Notes under the pieces: generated by a model
The model's input: the letters and a program-made list of their open reading frames with translations, nothing else
Databases searched by the model: none
What the model was told of the DNA's origin: nothing
Part shown: positions 1 to 7,700 of the stretch, one piece after another
How the letters are laid out: each line of letters starts with the position of its first letter
Numbering within the stretch: position 1 is the stretch's first letter
Position numbers and translations under genes: made by a program
Source of the DNA: JBDZUZ01 sp040255445
Lineage (GTDB): Bacteria > Planctomycetota > Phycisphaerae > Phycisphaerales > UBA1924
Assembly: GCA_040255445.1 (NCBI GenBank)
Contig: JBDZUZ010000028.1
Coordinates: 1-29,060, forward strand
Length of the DNA stretch: 29,060 nt
Direction: 5' to 3'

Positions 1-74
1 TGCGAGACGGATAGGCGAGGGGCCGAGCCCGATGGTCGGGCACGGCAAGAGGCGTCGAGACGAGGTTCAGACAG

Positions 75-779
75 ATGGATGTCCCCGTCTACAACATGAG
101 TGGCGATCAGGTCGCCAGCATCACAGTCGATGAGCAGACCCTCGGTGGGTCCATCAACGCTTCGCTGATCAAGCAGGCGTACGTGATGTACCACGCGAAC
201 CTTCGCCAGGGCTCTTCCCGCACGAAGAACCGGCACGAGGTCGAGGGTTCGACCCGCAAGATTTACAAGCAGAAGGGCACTGGCAACGCTCGCCACGGCG
301 ACAAGAAGGCCAACCTCTTCAAGGGCGGTGGCCACGGCCACAGCAAGAAGCGGACCCGCGAGGACTTCCGCCTCGAGATGCCCAAGAAGATGAAGCGCAA
401 GGCCAACCGCAACGCCATGCTGGCCAAGCTGCTCGATCAGGAGGTCCGGGTCATCGACTCGATCTCCTTCGATCAGCCCAAGACCAAGGCCTTCAAGACC
501 TTCCTCGAGGCTCTCAAGGTTGACCGGACCGCCCTGGTGGCGCTCCCCGCGACCACCGACGCCTCGAAGAACGCGGTCCTCTCGGGCCGCAACGTCGAGG
601 GCGTCAAGATGGTGCCCGTCTCGCAGCTCAACTGCTTCGAGATGCTCAACCACCGGTACCTGATCATCAGCAAGGCCGACCTCGAGGCGTGGCTCACCGG
701 CCCGTCGTCGCAGACCGGCAAGGATGCGAAGACCGCCCCCATGGGTTCGAAGAAGCCGGCCGCGGCGGAGGTGGCCTGA
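75..779 (+). CDS. rplD: 50S ribosomal protein L4
   Basis: L4 binds 23S rRNA early in large-subunit assembly and lines the peptide exit tunnel. The 234-residue product has the conserved basic loop with the RKIYKQKGTGNARHGDKKA segment (residues about 62-80), typical of the tunnel-facing extension of L4. The ATG at 75 follows a GAGG Shine-Dalgarno-like stretch. It is the first complete gene of the S10-type cluster here, so rplC and rpsJ are expected just upstream of the window. A short alanine/lysine-rich C-terminal tail extends past the usual L4 end (about 200 residues). In E. coli L4 also represses its own operon, but nothing in this sequence shows that. Confidence 0.97.
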   Translation: MDVPVYNMSGDQVASITVDEQTLGGSINASLIKQAYVMYHANLRQGSSRTKNRHEVEGSTRKIYKQKGTGNARHGDKKANLFKGGGHGHSKKRTREDFRLEMPKKMKRKANRNAMLAKLLDQEVRVIDSISFDQPKTKAFKTFLEALKVDRTALVALPATTDASKNAVLSGRNVEGVKMVPVSQLNCFEMLNHRYLIISKADLEAWLTGPSSQTGKDAKTAPMGSKKPAAAEVA

Positions 780-780
780 G

Positions 781-1071
781 ATGCCCGCGAACGTTGACCC
801 CATTTACATCCTGAAGAAGCCGCTCGTCACCGAGAAGAGCACCTACGGGATGAACGAGCTGAAGCAGTACGCCTTCGAGGTCGATCCCCGCGCCACGAAG
901 GATGAGATCAAGAACGCCGTCGAGCAGATCTACAAGGTCCGCGTCCTCGGCGTCAACACCCAGGTGCGCAAAGGCAAGGAACGGCGGCTCCGCTACGGCG
1001 TCGTCTCCGAGCCGGTCACCAAGAAGGCGACGGTCCGGCTCCACGCCGACGACACCATCGACCTGTTCTAA
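781..1071 (+). CDS. rplW: 50S ribosomal protein L23
   Basis: L23 sits at the exit of the peptide tunnel and is the docking site for trigger factor and SRP. The 96-residue product starts with the typical IYILKKPLVTEKS block (residues about 8-20) and ends with the basic beta-hairpin region. I chose the ATG at 781, one base after the rplD stop. An in-frame extension to 724 would run through the end of rplD and lacks L23 similarity. The near-overlap with rplD implies translational coupling. Confidence 0.96.
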   Translation: MPANVDPIYILKKPLVTEKSTYGMNELKQYAFEVDPRATKDEIKNAVEQIYKVRVLGVNTQVRKGKERRLRYGVVSEPVTKKATVRLHADDTIDLF

Positions 1072-1110
1072 CCCGCACCACGGACGACCACGGAAGCAAG
1101 GACACGAGTC

Positions 1111-1968
1111 ATGGCCATCCGGATCTACAAGCCGACCAGCCCCGGGCGCCGCAACGCCTCGGTGAACCTCCACACGGAGGTCACCAAGACGCGGCCCGAG
1201 AAGTCGCTGCTCCGTCCCAAGACCAAGAGCGGCGGCCGCAATCACCACGGCGTCATCACCGCCCGCGGCATCGGCGGCGGCGTCAAGAAGATGTACCGCG
1301 TCGTGGACTTCAAGCGCAAGGACCGGCACGGCGTCGACGGCAAGGTCGTCGGCATCGAGTACGACCCCAACCGCTCCGCCCACCTCGCCCTCATCAAGTA
1401 CACCGACGGCGTCAAGCGTTACGTGATCGCCCCGGCCGGCCTCAAGGTCGGTCAGTCGATCGAGAGCTCCGCCGACAAGGCGATCGAGCCCAGCGTCGGC
1501 AACGCCATGCCGCTGCGGTTCATCCCGACCGGTCTTGATGTGCACTGCGTCGAGCTGATCCCCGGCCGCGGCGCTCAGATGTGCCGCTCGGCGGGCTCGT
1601 ACGCGAAGCTGACCAACAAGGAAGGCGAGTACGCCACCCTCGTGCTGCCCAGCGGCGAAATCCGCCGCGTCCCGATCCTGTGCCAGGCCACCGTCGGCCA
1701 GGTCGGCAACCCCGACCACCGCCTGCGTCGCCTGGGCAAGGCCGGTATCTGGCGCCTCATGGGCCACCGCCCGATCACCCGCGGCGTCGCCAAGAGCCAC
1801 CACGCCCACCCGCTGGGCGGCGGCTCGGGCCGCAGCAAGGGCAACCGCCCGCCGTGCGGTCCCACCGGCGTCCTGGCCAAGGGCGGCAACACGCGTAACC
1901 GCAAGAAGCACTCCAGCAGCCTGATCATCCGCCGCCGCGCGACCAAGCGCTACGGCACCAAGAAGTAA
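1111..1968 (+). CDS. rplB: 50S ribosomal protein L2
   Basis: L2 is a primary 23S rRNA-binding protein needed for subunit association and peptidyl-transferase activity. The 285-residue product has the full family layout, including the GGGVKKMYRVVDFKRKD block near residue 55 and a basic C-terminus. The usually near-invariant MNPVDHPHGGGEGR stretch reads KSHHAHPLGGGSGR here (residues about 228-241). The core HP and GGG are kept, but the residues around them are changed. It lies between rplW and rpsS as in most bacteria. Family identity is certain; the effect of the altered loop is unknown. Confidence 0.98.
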   Translation: MAIRIYKPTSPGRRNASVNLHTEVTKTRPEKSLLRPKTKSGGRNHHGVITARGIGGGVKKMYRVVDFKRKDRHGVDGKVVGIEYDPNRSAHLALIKYTDGVKRYVIAPAGLKVGQSIESSADKAIEPSVGNAMPLRFIPTGLDVHCVELIPGRGAQMCRSAGSYAKLTNKEGEYATLVLPSGEIRRVPILCQATVGQVGNPDHRLRRLGKAGIWRLMGHRPITRGVAKSHHAHPLGGGSGRSKGNRPPCGPTGVLAKGGNTRNRKKHSSSLIIRRRATKRYGTKK

Positions 1969-2001
1969 GGCGAGACCGTTTAAGACCAGAGGAACATCAG
2001 C

Positions 2002-2283
2002 ATGGGTCGCAGCCTGAAGAAAGGTCCGTTCGTCGATGAGAAGCTCTACCTGAAGGTGGAGAAGCTCAACACCGCCCGCAAGAAGGAGCCCATCAAGACC
2101 TGGGCCCGTCGGTGCACGATCGTCCCCGAGTTCGTCGGGCACACGTTCAAGGTGCACAACGGTCGGCAGTTCCTCGACGTGTTCGTGACCGAGGACATGG
2201 TGGGTCACAAGCTGGGCGAGTTCAGCGCGACCCGCACGTTCCGCGGCCACACGAACAAGAAGGAAGGCATCAGCGCCGGCTAA
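2002..2283 (+). CDS. rpsS: 30S ribosomal protein S19
   Basis: S19 sits in the head of the small subunit and forms a complex with S13 near the A-site tRNA. The 93-residue product opens with GRSLKKGPFVDEKLYLKV and contains the KTWARRCTIVPEFVGHTFKV and GHKLGEFSATRTFRGH blocks that define the family. The length matches the bacterial norm of about 92 residues. It has its own ATG preceded by AGAGGAAC. Gene order (L2, S19, L22) is canonical. Confidence 0.98.
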   Translation: MGRSLKKGPFVDEKLYLKVEKLNTARKKEPIKTWARRCTIVPEFVGHTFKVHNGRQFLDVFVTEDMVGHKLGEFSATRTFRGHTNKKEGISAG

Positions 2284-2332
2284 GGCCGGGTCGATGCCAC
2301 GCACCGCACACAGTCTCTGAAGGGCACACGCC

Positions 2333-2887
2333 GTGAAGATCCGAGGCAACAAAATCAAGCAGCAGGCCGAGAAGGCGGGCGTCACGCCCGCGCAACTCGC
2401 CGAAGCGATCGCCGGGCCGGGCTTCGACCCCGAGGCCGCGCTCTCCGCGATCAACAACTGGATGGTCGACCGCGATCACCCCCGCTGCACCGCCAAGCAC
2501 ATCCGTGCCCTGGCCGGCGCGATGGGCTGCGAGGTCAAGGACCTCGTCAGCTTCCAGAGCCGCGTGAACCACCACCGCGGGAGCGGCCGCAAGGCCCGCC
2601 TCCTCGCGGACCTGATCCGCGGCAAGAGCGTGGACCAGGCCATCAACCTGCTCACCTTCACCACGAAGCGTGCGGCGGTCAACATCAAGAAGTGCCTGGT
2701 CGCGGCGGTGGCGGACGCGCAGCAGTTCGACGCGGACGAGTCCCGCCTGTTCGTGAGCGAGAGCCGTGTGGACGACGGGCCCCGCATCAAGCGGTTCCAG
2801 CCCAAGGACCGCGGCCGCGCCCACCCGATCATCAAGCCGCTCAGCCACATCACCATCAGCGTTGAGGAGCGCGCTTCCGCGCGGTAA
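2333..2887 (+). CDS. rplV: 50S ribosomal protein L22 with N-terminal HTH-like domain
   Basis: L22 binds several 23S rRNA domains and its long beta-hairpin lines the exit tunnel. The L22 body occupies about residues 76-184: SGRKARLLADLIRGKSVDQA, then the hairpin region DDGPRIKRFQPKDRGRAHPI and the SHITISVEE end. Bacterial L22 is normally about 110 residues, but this product has 184. The extra residues 1-73 read like an XRE/Cro-type helix-turn-helix, with VTPAQLAEAIA as a likely helix 2, AALSAINNWM as a likely recognition helix, and HIRALAGAMGCEVKDLV as the closing helices. The start is GTG at 2333, with GAAGGG upstream; the frame is open throughout and no internal start fits L22 alone better. 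L22 identity is certain. The HTH call rests on pattern only. Confidence 0.95.
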   Translation: MKIRGNKIKQQAEKAGVTPAQLAEAIAGPGFDPEAALSAINNWMVDRDHPRCTAKHIRALAGAMGCEVKDLVSFQSRVNHHRGSGRKARLLADLIRGKSVDQAINLLTFTTKRAAVNIKKCLVAAVADAQQFDADESRLFVSESRVDDGPRIKRFQPKDRGRAHPIIKPLSHITISVEERASAR

Positions 2888-2889
2888 CC

Positions 2890-3591
2890 ATGGGTCAGAA
2901 GACGCATCCATTCGGTCTTCGCCTCGGCATCACCGAGGCCCACAAGAGCCGCTGGTACGCGCCCAAGGCGCTGTACGGCGAACTGCTCGTCGAGGATGAG
3001 CGCATCCGCAAGTGGATGGACAACCGGCTCAACCGCCGGCCCCCGAACGCCGCGGTGTCCGACATCCACATCGAGCGCACCCGCGAGGAGCTCAAGGTCA
3101 TCGTCAAGACCGCCCGCCCGGGCCTGGTCATCGGCCCCAAGGGCGCCGAAGTCGAGCGCATGACCGAAGAGCTCCAGTACATGACCGGCCGCAAGGTCGC
3201 GATCTCGATCATCGAGATCAAGAACCCGGACATGGACGCCAAGCTCATCGGTGAGTCGGTCGCAGAGCAGCTGATGAAGCGTTCGAGCTTCCGCCGCGTC
3301 GTCAAGATGAAGTGCGAGGCCGCGATGGCCGCGGGCGCCCGCGGCGTCCGCATCCAGATCTCCGGCCGCCTGGGCGGCGCCGAGATGAGCCGCGTCCTCG
3401 CGGTGCGTCTGGGCTCGCTCCCGCTAAGCACGCTGCAGGCCAACATCGACTACGGCGTGTCCGAAGCGAAGACGACCTACGGCGTCATCGGCGTCAAGGT
3501 CTGGGTCTACAAGGGACCGTACACGTCCGACGTCGACGAGAACACGTCCAACGCCGCCGGTGGTCGGGCTCGCGCCCGCGGTCGCAGGTAA
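2890..3591 (+). CDS. rpsC: 30S ribosomal protein S3
   Basis: S3 lies at the mRNA entry channel of the 30S head and contributes to helicase activity. The 233-residue protein begins GQKTHPFGLRLGITEAHKSR. It contains a KH domain with the GPKGAEVERM loop (residues about 84-93) and the C-terminal S3 domain GARGVRIQISGRLGGAEMSR. It starts 2 bases after the rplV stop, so the two are probably translated together. The C-terminus ends in an arginine/glycine tail (GGRARARGRR). Confidence 0.98.
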   Translation: MGQKTHPFGLRLGITEAHKSRWYAPKALYGELLVEDERIRKWMDNRLNRRPPNAAVSDIHIERTREELKVIVKTARPGLVIGPKGAEVERMTEELQYMTGRKVAISIIEIKNPDMDAKLIGESVAEQLMKRSSFRRVVKMKCEAAMAAGARGVRIQISGRLGGAEMSRVLAVRLGSLPLSTLQANIDYGVSEAKTTYGVIGVKVWVYKGPYTSDVDENTSNAAGGRARARGRR

Positions 3592-3650
3592 TCCGGACGA
3601 AGGGAATCGAGTTTTTCGCGGCCGCGTGCGGCCGCTGGGAGTGAAGTGTC

Positions 3651-4070
3651 ATGGCGCTGATGCCAAAGCGAGTCAAGTACCGCAAGGAAATGCGGCGGAT
3701 CCGCGACCGGAAGGCCACGAAGGGCAACTACGTCGCCTACGGCGACTACGGCCTGCAGGCCCTCGAGAGCGCGTGGATCAGCGGGCAGGTGCTCGAGGCC
3801 GGCCGCATCGCCGCCATGCACCTGCTCAAGCGCGAGGGCAAGCTGTTCATCCGCGTCTTCCCCCGCAAGCCCATCAGCAAGAAGCCGCTGGAGACCCGAA
3901 TGGGCACCGGCAAGGCGGATGTTGATTACTGGGCCGCGGTGGTGAAGCCGGGCACGATGCTGTACGAGATCGCGGGCGTGCCCGAGCAGACGGCCAAGCA
4001 GGCCCTCGTGCGCGTCGCGATGAAGATGCCGGTGCGGTGCCGGTTTGTCGGCCGGCGTCCGCGCGTCTGA
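3651..4070 (+). CDS. rplP: 50S ribosomal protein L16
   Basis: L16 organises the A-site tRNA region and helix 89 of 23S rRNA. The 139-residue product starts MALMPKRVKYRKEMR and contains GKLFIRVFPRKPISKKPLE and the TRMGTGKADVDYWAAVVKPG signature, where bacterial L16 usually has RMGKGKG. Length is standard. It follows rpsC after about 60 bases and precedes rpmC, as expected. Confidence 0.98.
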   Translation: MALMPKRVKYRKEMRRIRDRKATKGNYVAYGDYGLQALESAWISGQVLEAGRIAAMHLLKREGKLFIRVFPRKPISKKPLETRMGTGKADVDYWAAVVKPGTMLYEIAGVPEQTAKQALVRVAMKMPVRCRFVGRRPRV

Positions 4071-4132
4071 TCGGGTCTTGAAGGACAGGAACACGTGAAC
4101 CGGGGCGGCGAGCCCCGGAGTCGGAGCGAGCG

Positions 4133-4336
4133 ATGAACGGCGAAGAGGTTCGGAAGCTGCGGGACGAGGAGATCGGCAACGAGCTCAAGCGTCTGCGCAA
4201 CCGTCTGTACGACCTGCGGTCGCAGGCGGTGACGGAGAAGGTCGAGAACACGTCCGAGTTCCGCGTTGTCCGTCGGGACATCGCGCGGCTCCTGACCGAG
4301 CGCCGGTCCCGCGCGATCGCGGCCGCCAGCAAGTAA
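4133..4336 (+). CDS. rpmC: 50S ribosomal protein L29
   Basis: L29 sits beside L23 at the tunnel exit. The 67-residue product is almost entirely helical and charged, with the EEVRKLRDEEIGNELKRLR opening and the VRRDIARLLTERR motif near the end, which is the L29 signature region. Its position between L16 and S17 supports the call. Short, with no unusual features. Confidence 0.95.
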   Translation: MNGEEVRKLRDEEIGNELKRLRNRLYDLRSQAVTEKVENTSEFRVVRRDIARLLTERRSRAIAAASK

Positions 4337-4378
4337 TGCACACGCGGGGTATAGAGCCCCCGCCGGGAACGAGCACCG

Positions 4379-4696
4379 ATGGTTGAAACACAGGCCAACG
4401 AGACGGCGTCGCAGATCAAGGGCTCCCGCGTGGGCGTCGTTGAATCCGACAAGCGGGACAAGACCCGCAAGGTCGTGGTGAGCTACCACGCCAAGCACCC
4501 CAAGTACGGCAAGTACGTCCGTCGCCGGACCGTGCTGCACGTGCACGACGAGAAGAACGAGACCCGCAACGGGGACGTCGTCGAAGTGGTGCCGTGCCGT
4601 CCGCTGAGCAAGACCAAGTCCTGGACGCTCCACCGGATCGTCGAGCGTCGCGCCGATGTGGCCGCCGCCGTGGAAAGCGCCAAGTCGGTGCAGTGA
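4379..4696 (+). CDS. rpsQ: 30S ribosomal protein S17
   Basis: S17 is a primary 16S rRNA-binding protein of the 30S body. The OB-fold core has the KTRKVVVSYHAKHPKYGKY block (residues about 25-43) and GDVVEVVPCRPLSKTKSW near residues 64-81. At 105 residues it is longer than the usual 80-90, with about 12 extra residues at each end. It uses the ATG at 4379. Order is canonical. Confidence 0.97.
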   Translation: MVETQANETASQIKGSRVGVVESDKRDKTRKVVVSYHAKHPKYGKYVRRRTVLHVHDEKNETRNGDVVEVVPCRPLSKTKSWTLHRIVERRADVAAAVESAKSVQ

Positions 4697-4771
4697 GTTG
4701 AGCAATACCCGCGGCGGCAAGCCGCGTTTCGAGAGGCCGGCCGCACAAGGCCGCCACGGGTTGGGAAAGCC

Positions 4772-5158
4772 ATGCTGCAGCAAGAAACCAGGTGTGAAGT
4801 CGCGGATAACTCGGGCGCCAAAATCGCCTACGTCATCCGCGTGTACGGCGGCTCGACCGCGACCGGCAAGTTCACCCGCCGCACCGCCGGTGTGGGCGAC
4901 CGCGTGTTCGTGTCGATCAAGAAGGCCCTGCCCGGCGCCGAGGTGAAGCCCGGCGACAAGAGCAAGGCTGTGGTCGTCCGCACCACCAAGCCCACGCGCC
5001 GCAACGACGGCTCGTACGTGAAGTTCGATTCCAACGCCGTCGTGCTCATCAACGACGACGGCAACCCCAAGGGCACGCGAATCTTCGGCCCGGTCGCTCG
5101 TGAACTCCGCGACCGCAACTACATGAAGATCGTCTCCCTGGCGTCCGAGGTCATCTGA
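4772..5158 (+). CDS. rplN: 50S ribosomal protein L14
   Basis: L14 forms an intersubunit bridge and is the docking site of the silencing factor RsfS. The product opens MLQQETRCEVADNSGAKIAY and contains the signature region KAVVVRTTKPTRRNDGSYVK and the FGPVARELRDRNYMKIVSLA end. Length (128) is close to the usual 122. It begins the part equivalent to the spc operon of E. coli, but no separate promoter is visible in the 75-bp gap before it. Confidence 0.98.
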   Translation: MLQQETRCEVADNSGAKIAYVIRVYGGSTATGKFTRRTAGVGDRVFVSIKKALPGAEVKPGDKSKAVVVRTTKPTRRNDGSYVKFDSNAVVLINDDGNPKGTRIFGPVARELRDRNYMKIVSLASEVI

Positions 5159-5181
5159 CGAGAGTCAAGAGGTAAGCGATC

Positions 5182-5574
5182 ATGCCAGCCCACGTCCGCA
5201 AAGGCGACACAGTCATGGTGACCAGCGGGTCCCACAAGGGTCAGATGGGGGAGATCCTCCAGGTGATCCCGAAGAAGGACCAGGTCATCGTCCGCGGGAT
5301 CAACCTCCGCACCAAGCACGTCAAGCCCTCCCAGCGCAACCCGCAGGGCGGCGTGATCACCCGCGAGGAGCCGCTGCACATCAGCAAGGTGAGCCCCGTC
5401 GTTGACGGCAAGCCCGTCCGCGTCGGCTTCCGCACCAAGGACGACGGCACCAAGGTCCGCGTCGCCCGCCACGGCGGCAAGGACATCAAAGAGCTGGGCG
5501 TGATCCGCGGCTCGGGCGACTCCAAGCCCGCCGCTAAGAAGACCAGCAAGGCCAAGAGCACCAAGTCGGCCTGA
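5182..5574 (+). CDS. rplX: 50S ribosomal protein L24
   Basis: L24 is an early assembly protein at the base of the large subunit. A KOW motif is present at residues about 6-32 (GDTVMVTSGSHKGQMGEILQ). The product has 130 residues against about 104 in E. coli; the surplus is a lysine/alanine-rich tail after residue 115. A GAGGTAAG ribosome-binding stretch precedes the ATG. Identity is firm. Confidence 0.97.
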   Translation: MPAHVRKGDTVMVTSGSHKGQMGEILQVIPKKDQVIVRGINLRTKHVKPSQRNPQGGVITREEPLHISKVSPVVDGKPVRVGFRTKDDGTKVRVARHGGKDIKELGVIRGSGDSKPAAKKTSKAKSTKSA

Positions 5575-5622
5575 ACCGTCGCATAGCAGCGGCCCCGCCG
5601 AACAACGAGAACGAGTCAGACC

Positions 5623-6300
5623 ATGGCGAACGAGAACGAAAACAAGGGCAAGGCGAAGAAGTCCGCGCCGAAGAAGGCCGGCGGCTCCAAGCACGCCTCC
5701 GCCGAGAGCATGGCCGAAGCCGAGAAGACCTCCGGCACGCCGCGCCTCAAGAGCATGTACGACGAGCAGGTCCGCGCCAAGCTGAAGGACGAGTTCGGCC
5801 TGGCCAACCCCATGCAGCACCCGCGGCTGCAGAAGATCGTGCTCAACGTCAACATGGGCCGCCACCTCGAGGGGACCAAGATCCCCCCGAACGTGAAGTC
5901 GACCATCCTCGAGACGCTGAACATCGTCACCGGCCAGCGCCCCGTCGTCCTCAAGGCCAAGAAGTCGGTCTCGAACTTCAAGGTCCGCGAGGGCTTCGAG
6001 ACCGCCGCGATGGTGACCATCCGCCGCGAGCGGATGTGGCACTTCCTCGACCGCCTCATCAACCTGGCCACCCCGCGTATCAAGGATTTCCGCGGTCTCC
6101 CGACCGAGTCCTTCGACAAGCAGGGCAACTACTCGATGGGCCTCACCGAGCAGGGCGTGTTCCCCGAGATCAACATGGCCGATGCGACGTTCACGCACGG
6201 CATGCACATCAACTTCGTCTTCTCCAACAGCAACAAGGAACTCAGCCGCTTCGTGCTCGAGCAGCTGGGCATGCCCTTCCGCAAGCCCGAGACCAAGTAA
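5623..6300 (+). CDS. rplE: 50S ribosomal protein L5 with charged N-terminal extension
   Basis: L5 binds 5S rRNA in the central protuberance. The L5 fold starts near residue 43 (RLKSMYDEQVRAKLKDEFG) and includes LQKIVLNVNMG, the RPVVLKAKKSVSNFKVREG block and GLTEQGVFPEI. The 225-residue length exceeds the usual 180 because of about 42 residues rich in Lys, Ala, Glu and Ser at the N-terminus. This is probably a disordered tail, since no domain is recognisable in it. The first in-frame ATG has a plausible site upstream. An internal start at the ATG at 5710 would still keep part of the tail. Confidence 0.96.
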   Translation: MANENENKGKAKKSAPKKAGGSKHASAESMAEAEKTSGTPRLKSMYDEQVRAKLKDEFGLANPMQHPRLQKIVLNVNMGRHLEGTKIPPNVKSTILETLNIVTGQRPVVLKAKKSVSNFKVREGFETAAMVTIRRERMWHFLDRLINLATPRIKDFRGLPTESFDKQGNYSMGLTEQGVFPEINMADATFTHGMHINFVFSNSNKELSRFVLEQLGMPFRKPETK

Positions 6301-6353
6301 ACCATCCGGGCCGAGCGAAAAGGCCCCGACCGAAGCTCACGGAGTAATTGATC

Positions 6354-6539
6354 ATGGCGACGAAGGCGCAGGTGGCCAAGTCGAAGAGAACGCCCAAGTT
6401 CAGCACCCGCACGGTGCGGCGCTGCGAACTCACCGGACGCGCCCGCGGCGTCTACCGCAAGTTCCGCGTGAGCCGAATCATGCTCCGCAAGCTGGCGCTC
6501 GAGGGCAAGATCCCGGGCATGCGCAAGGCCAGCTGGTAA
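6354..6539 (+). CDS. rpsN: 30S ribosomal protein S14, zinc-type length with degenerate zinc site
   Basis: S14 belongs to the 30S head next to S3 and S19. The product has 61 residues, the exact length of the zinc-binding form (type Z), and ends IPGMRKASW as that form does. The two CxxC pairs expected at positions 24/27 and 40/43 read C24-T27 and S40-M43, so three of four zinc ligands are gone. I used the ATG at 6354, preceded by CGGAG; an upstream in-frame TTG at 6348 is less likely. Position between L5 and S8 is canonical. Metal binding seems lost; that is inference from the residues. Confidence 0.96.
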   Translation: MATKAQVAKSKRTPKFSTRTVRRCELTGRARGVYRKFRVSRIMLRKLALEGKIPGMRKASW

Positions 6540-6618
6540 AGCACACACGCCGCCGACCGGCACGGAGCCGCGGCGGATCAACCGACCAAGTCTCAAAGAG
6601 TTCACACTGGGGATACAG

Positions 6619-7017
6619 ATGGCGATCAGCGACCCAATCGCGGACATGCTGACCAGAATCCGCAACGCGGTCCGGAACCGCGCGAAGACGGTCACCTGCC
6701 TCAACAGCAAGGTGTGCCGCGGCATCGCGCAGGTGCTGCAGGACGAGGGATTCATCGACGGCTTCGAGGTCGTCGAGGACGGCCGTCAGGGCCTGATCCG
6801 CGTCAAGCTCAAGTACGGCCCGAAGGGCGAGGCCCTTCTCCACCGTCTCACCCGCGAGAGCAAGCCCGGCCGCCGCGTCTACTCCGGCGTCGAGGACCTG
6901 CCCCGCCCGCTCCAGGGCCTGGGCATCGCGATCGTTTCGACCAGCCGCGGCGTCGTCAGCGACCGCAAGGCCCGCCAGGAGCGCATCGGCGGCGAACTGC
7001 TCTGCACCGTCGAGTAA
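6619..7017 (+). CDS. rpsH: 30S ribosomal protein S8
   Basis: S8 binds the central domain of 16S rRNA and in E. coli is the translational repressor of the spc operon. The 132-residue product has DPIADMLTRIRNAVRN at the start and the C-terminal signature GLGIAIVSTSRGVVSDRKAR, followed by the RIGGELLCTVE end. Size is normal. Whether it regulates this cluster cannot be read from the sequence. Confidence 0.97.
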   Translation: MAISDPIADMLTRIRNAVRNRAKTVTCLNSKVCRGIAQVLQDEGFIDGFEVVEDGRQGLIRVKLKYGPKGEALLHRLTRESKPGRRVYSGVEDLPRPLQGLGIAIVSTSRGVVSDRKARQERIGGELLCTVE

Positions 7018-7080
7018 TCAAGCACCACACGCAGAAGCCCGGCACAGGAGCCGGTGAGCCTCACGCGACAGGAGTCAGCC

Positions 7081-7635
7081 ATGTCCAGGATCGGTAAGAA
7101 GCCCATCTCGGTTCCCGCCGGCGTCAAGATCTCGATCAAGGATCGCCACGTCGCCGTCGAGGGCCCCAAGGGCAAGCTCTCGTTCACGCACCGCCCCGAG
7201 GTCAAGGTGGCCTGGCACGAGAACGAGAAGTCGGTCGTCTGCGAACTGGCCGACGGCTACTCCATCGAGCACAAGGAAGCCAACGCCTACTGGGGCACCA
7301 CCCGCGCGATCATCCGCAACATGATCGACGGCGTCACCAAGGGCTACGAGCGCCAGCTCGAAGTCGTCGGCGTCGGCTGGCAGGCCTCGATCAGCGGCAA
7401 GCAGCTCAAGCTGGTTGTCGGCTTCGCCAACCCGATCATGGTCACCGTGCCCGACGGCTTGACCGTCACGGTCGAGAAGCAGTTCGTCAAGATCTCCGGC
7501 GCGGACAAGCAGCTGGTCGGCCAGTTCGCCGCCTCCGTCCGGGCCCGCCGCAAGCCCGAGCCCTACAACGGCAAGGGCATCAAGTACACCACCGAGGTCA
7601 TCCGCCGCAAGCAGGGCAAGCAGACCGGCGCCTAA
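7081..7635 (+). CDS. rplF: 50S ribosomal protein L6
   Basis: L6 lies near the factor-binding site at the base of the L7/L12 stalk. The 184-residue product starts MSRIGKKPISVPAGVKI and contains both L6 repeats; the second has GADKQLVGQFAASVRARRKP and EPYNGKGIKY, the family signature. I chose ATG 7081, preceded by ACAGGAG, over a GTG nine codons upstream because family members start at SRIGKKPI. Confidence 0.97.
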   Translation: MSRIGKKPISVPAGVKISIKDRHVAVEGPKGKLSFTHRPEVKVAWHENEKSVVCELADGYSIEHKEANAYWGTTRAIIRNMIDGVTKGYERQLEVVGVGWQASISGKQLKLVVGFANPIMVTVPDGLTVTVEKQFVKISGADKQLVGQFAASVRARRKPEPYNGKGIKYTTEVIRRKQGKQTGA

Positions 7636-7700
7636 GCCCGCCGCCCGCCGCGAGCAGAACGCACCCACGACACGACCGCACGACCAGCAGGACAGCAGCC

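Noticed and set aside
1..74. Possible 3' end of rplC ending at the TAG at 12-14
   Set aside because: Only four codons would lie in the window, too few to recognise L3. Gene order makes rplC the likely upstream neighbour but the sequence cannot show where it ends.
694..2457. A 587-codon antisense open frame across rplW, rplB and rpsS
   Set aside because: Antisense shadow of GC-rich genes; the sense frames are certain ribosomal proteins.
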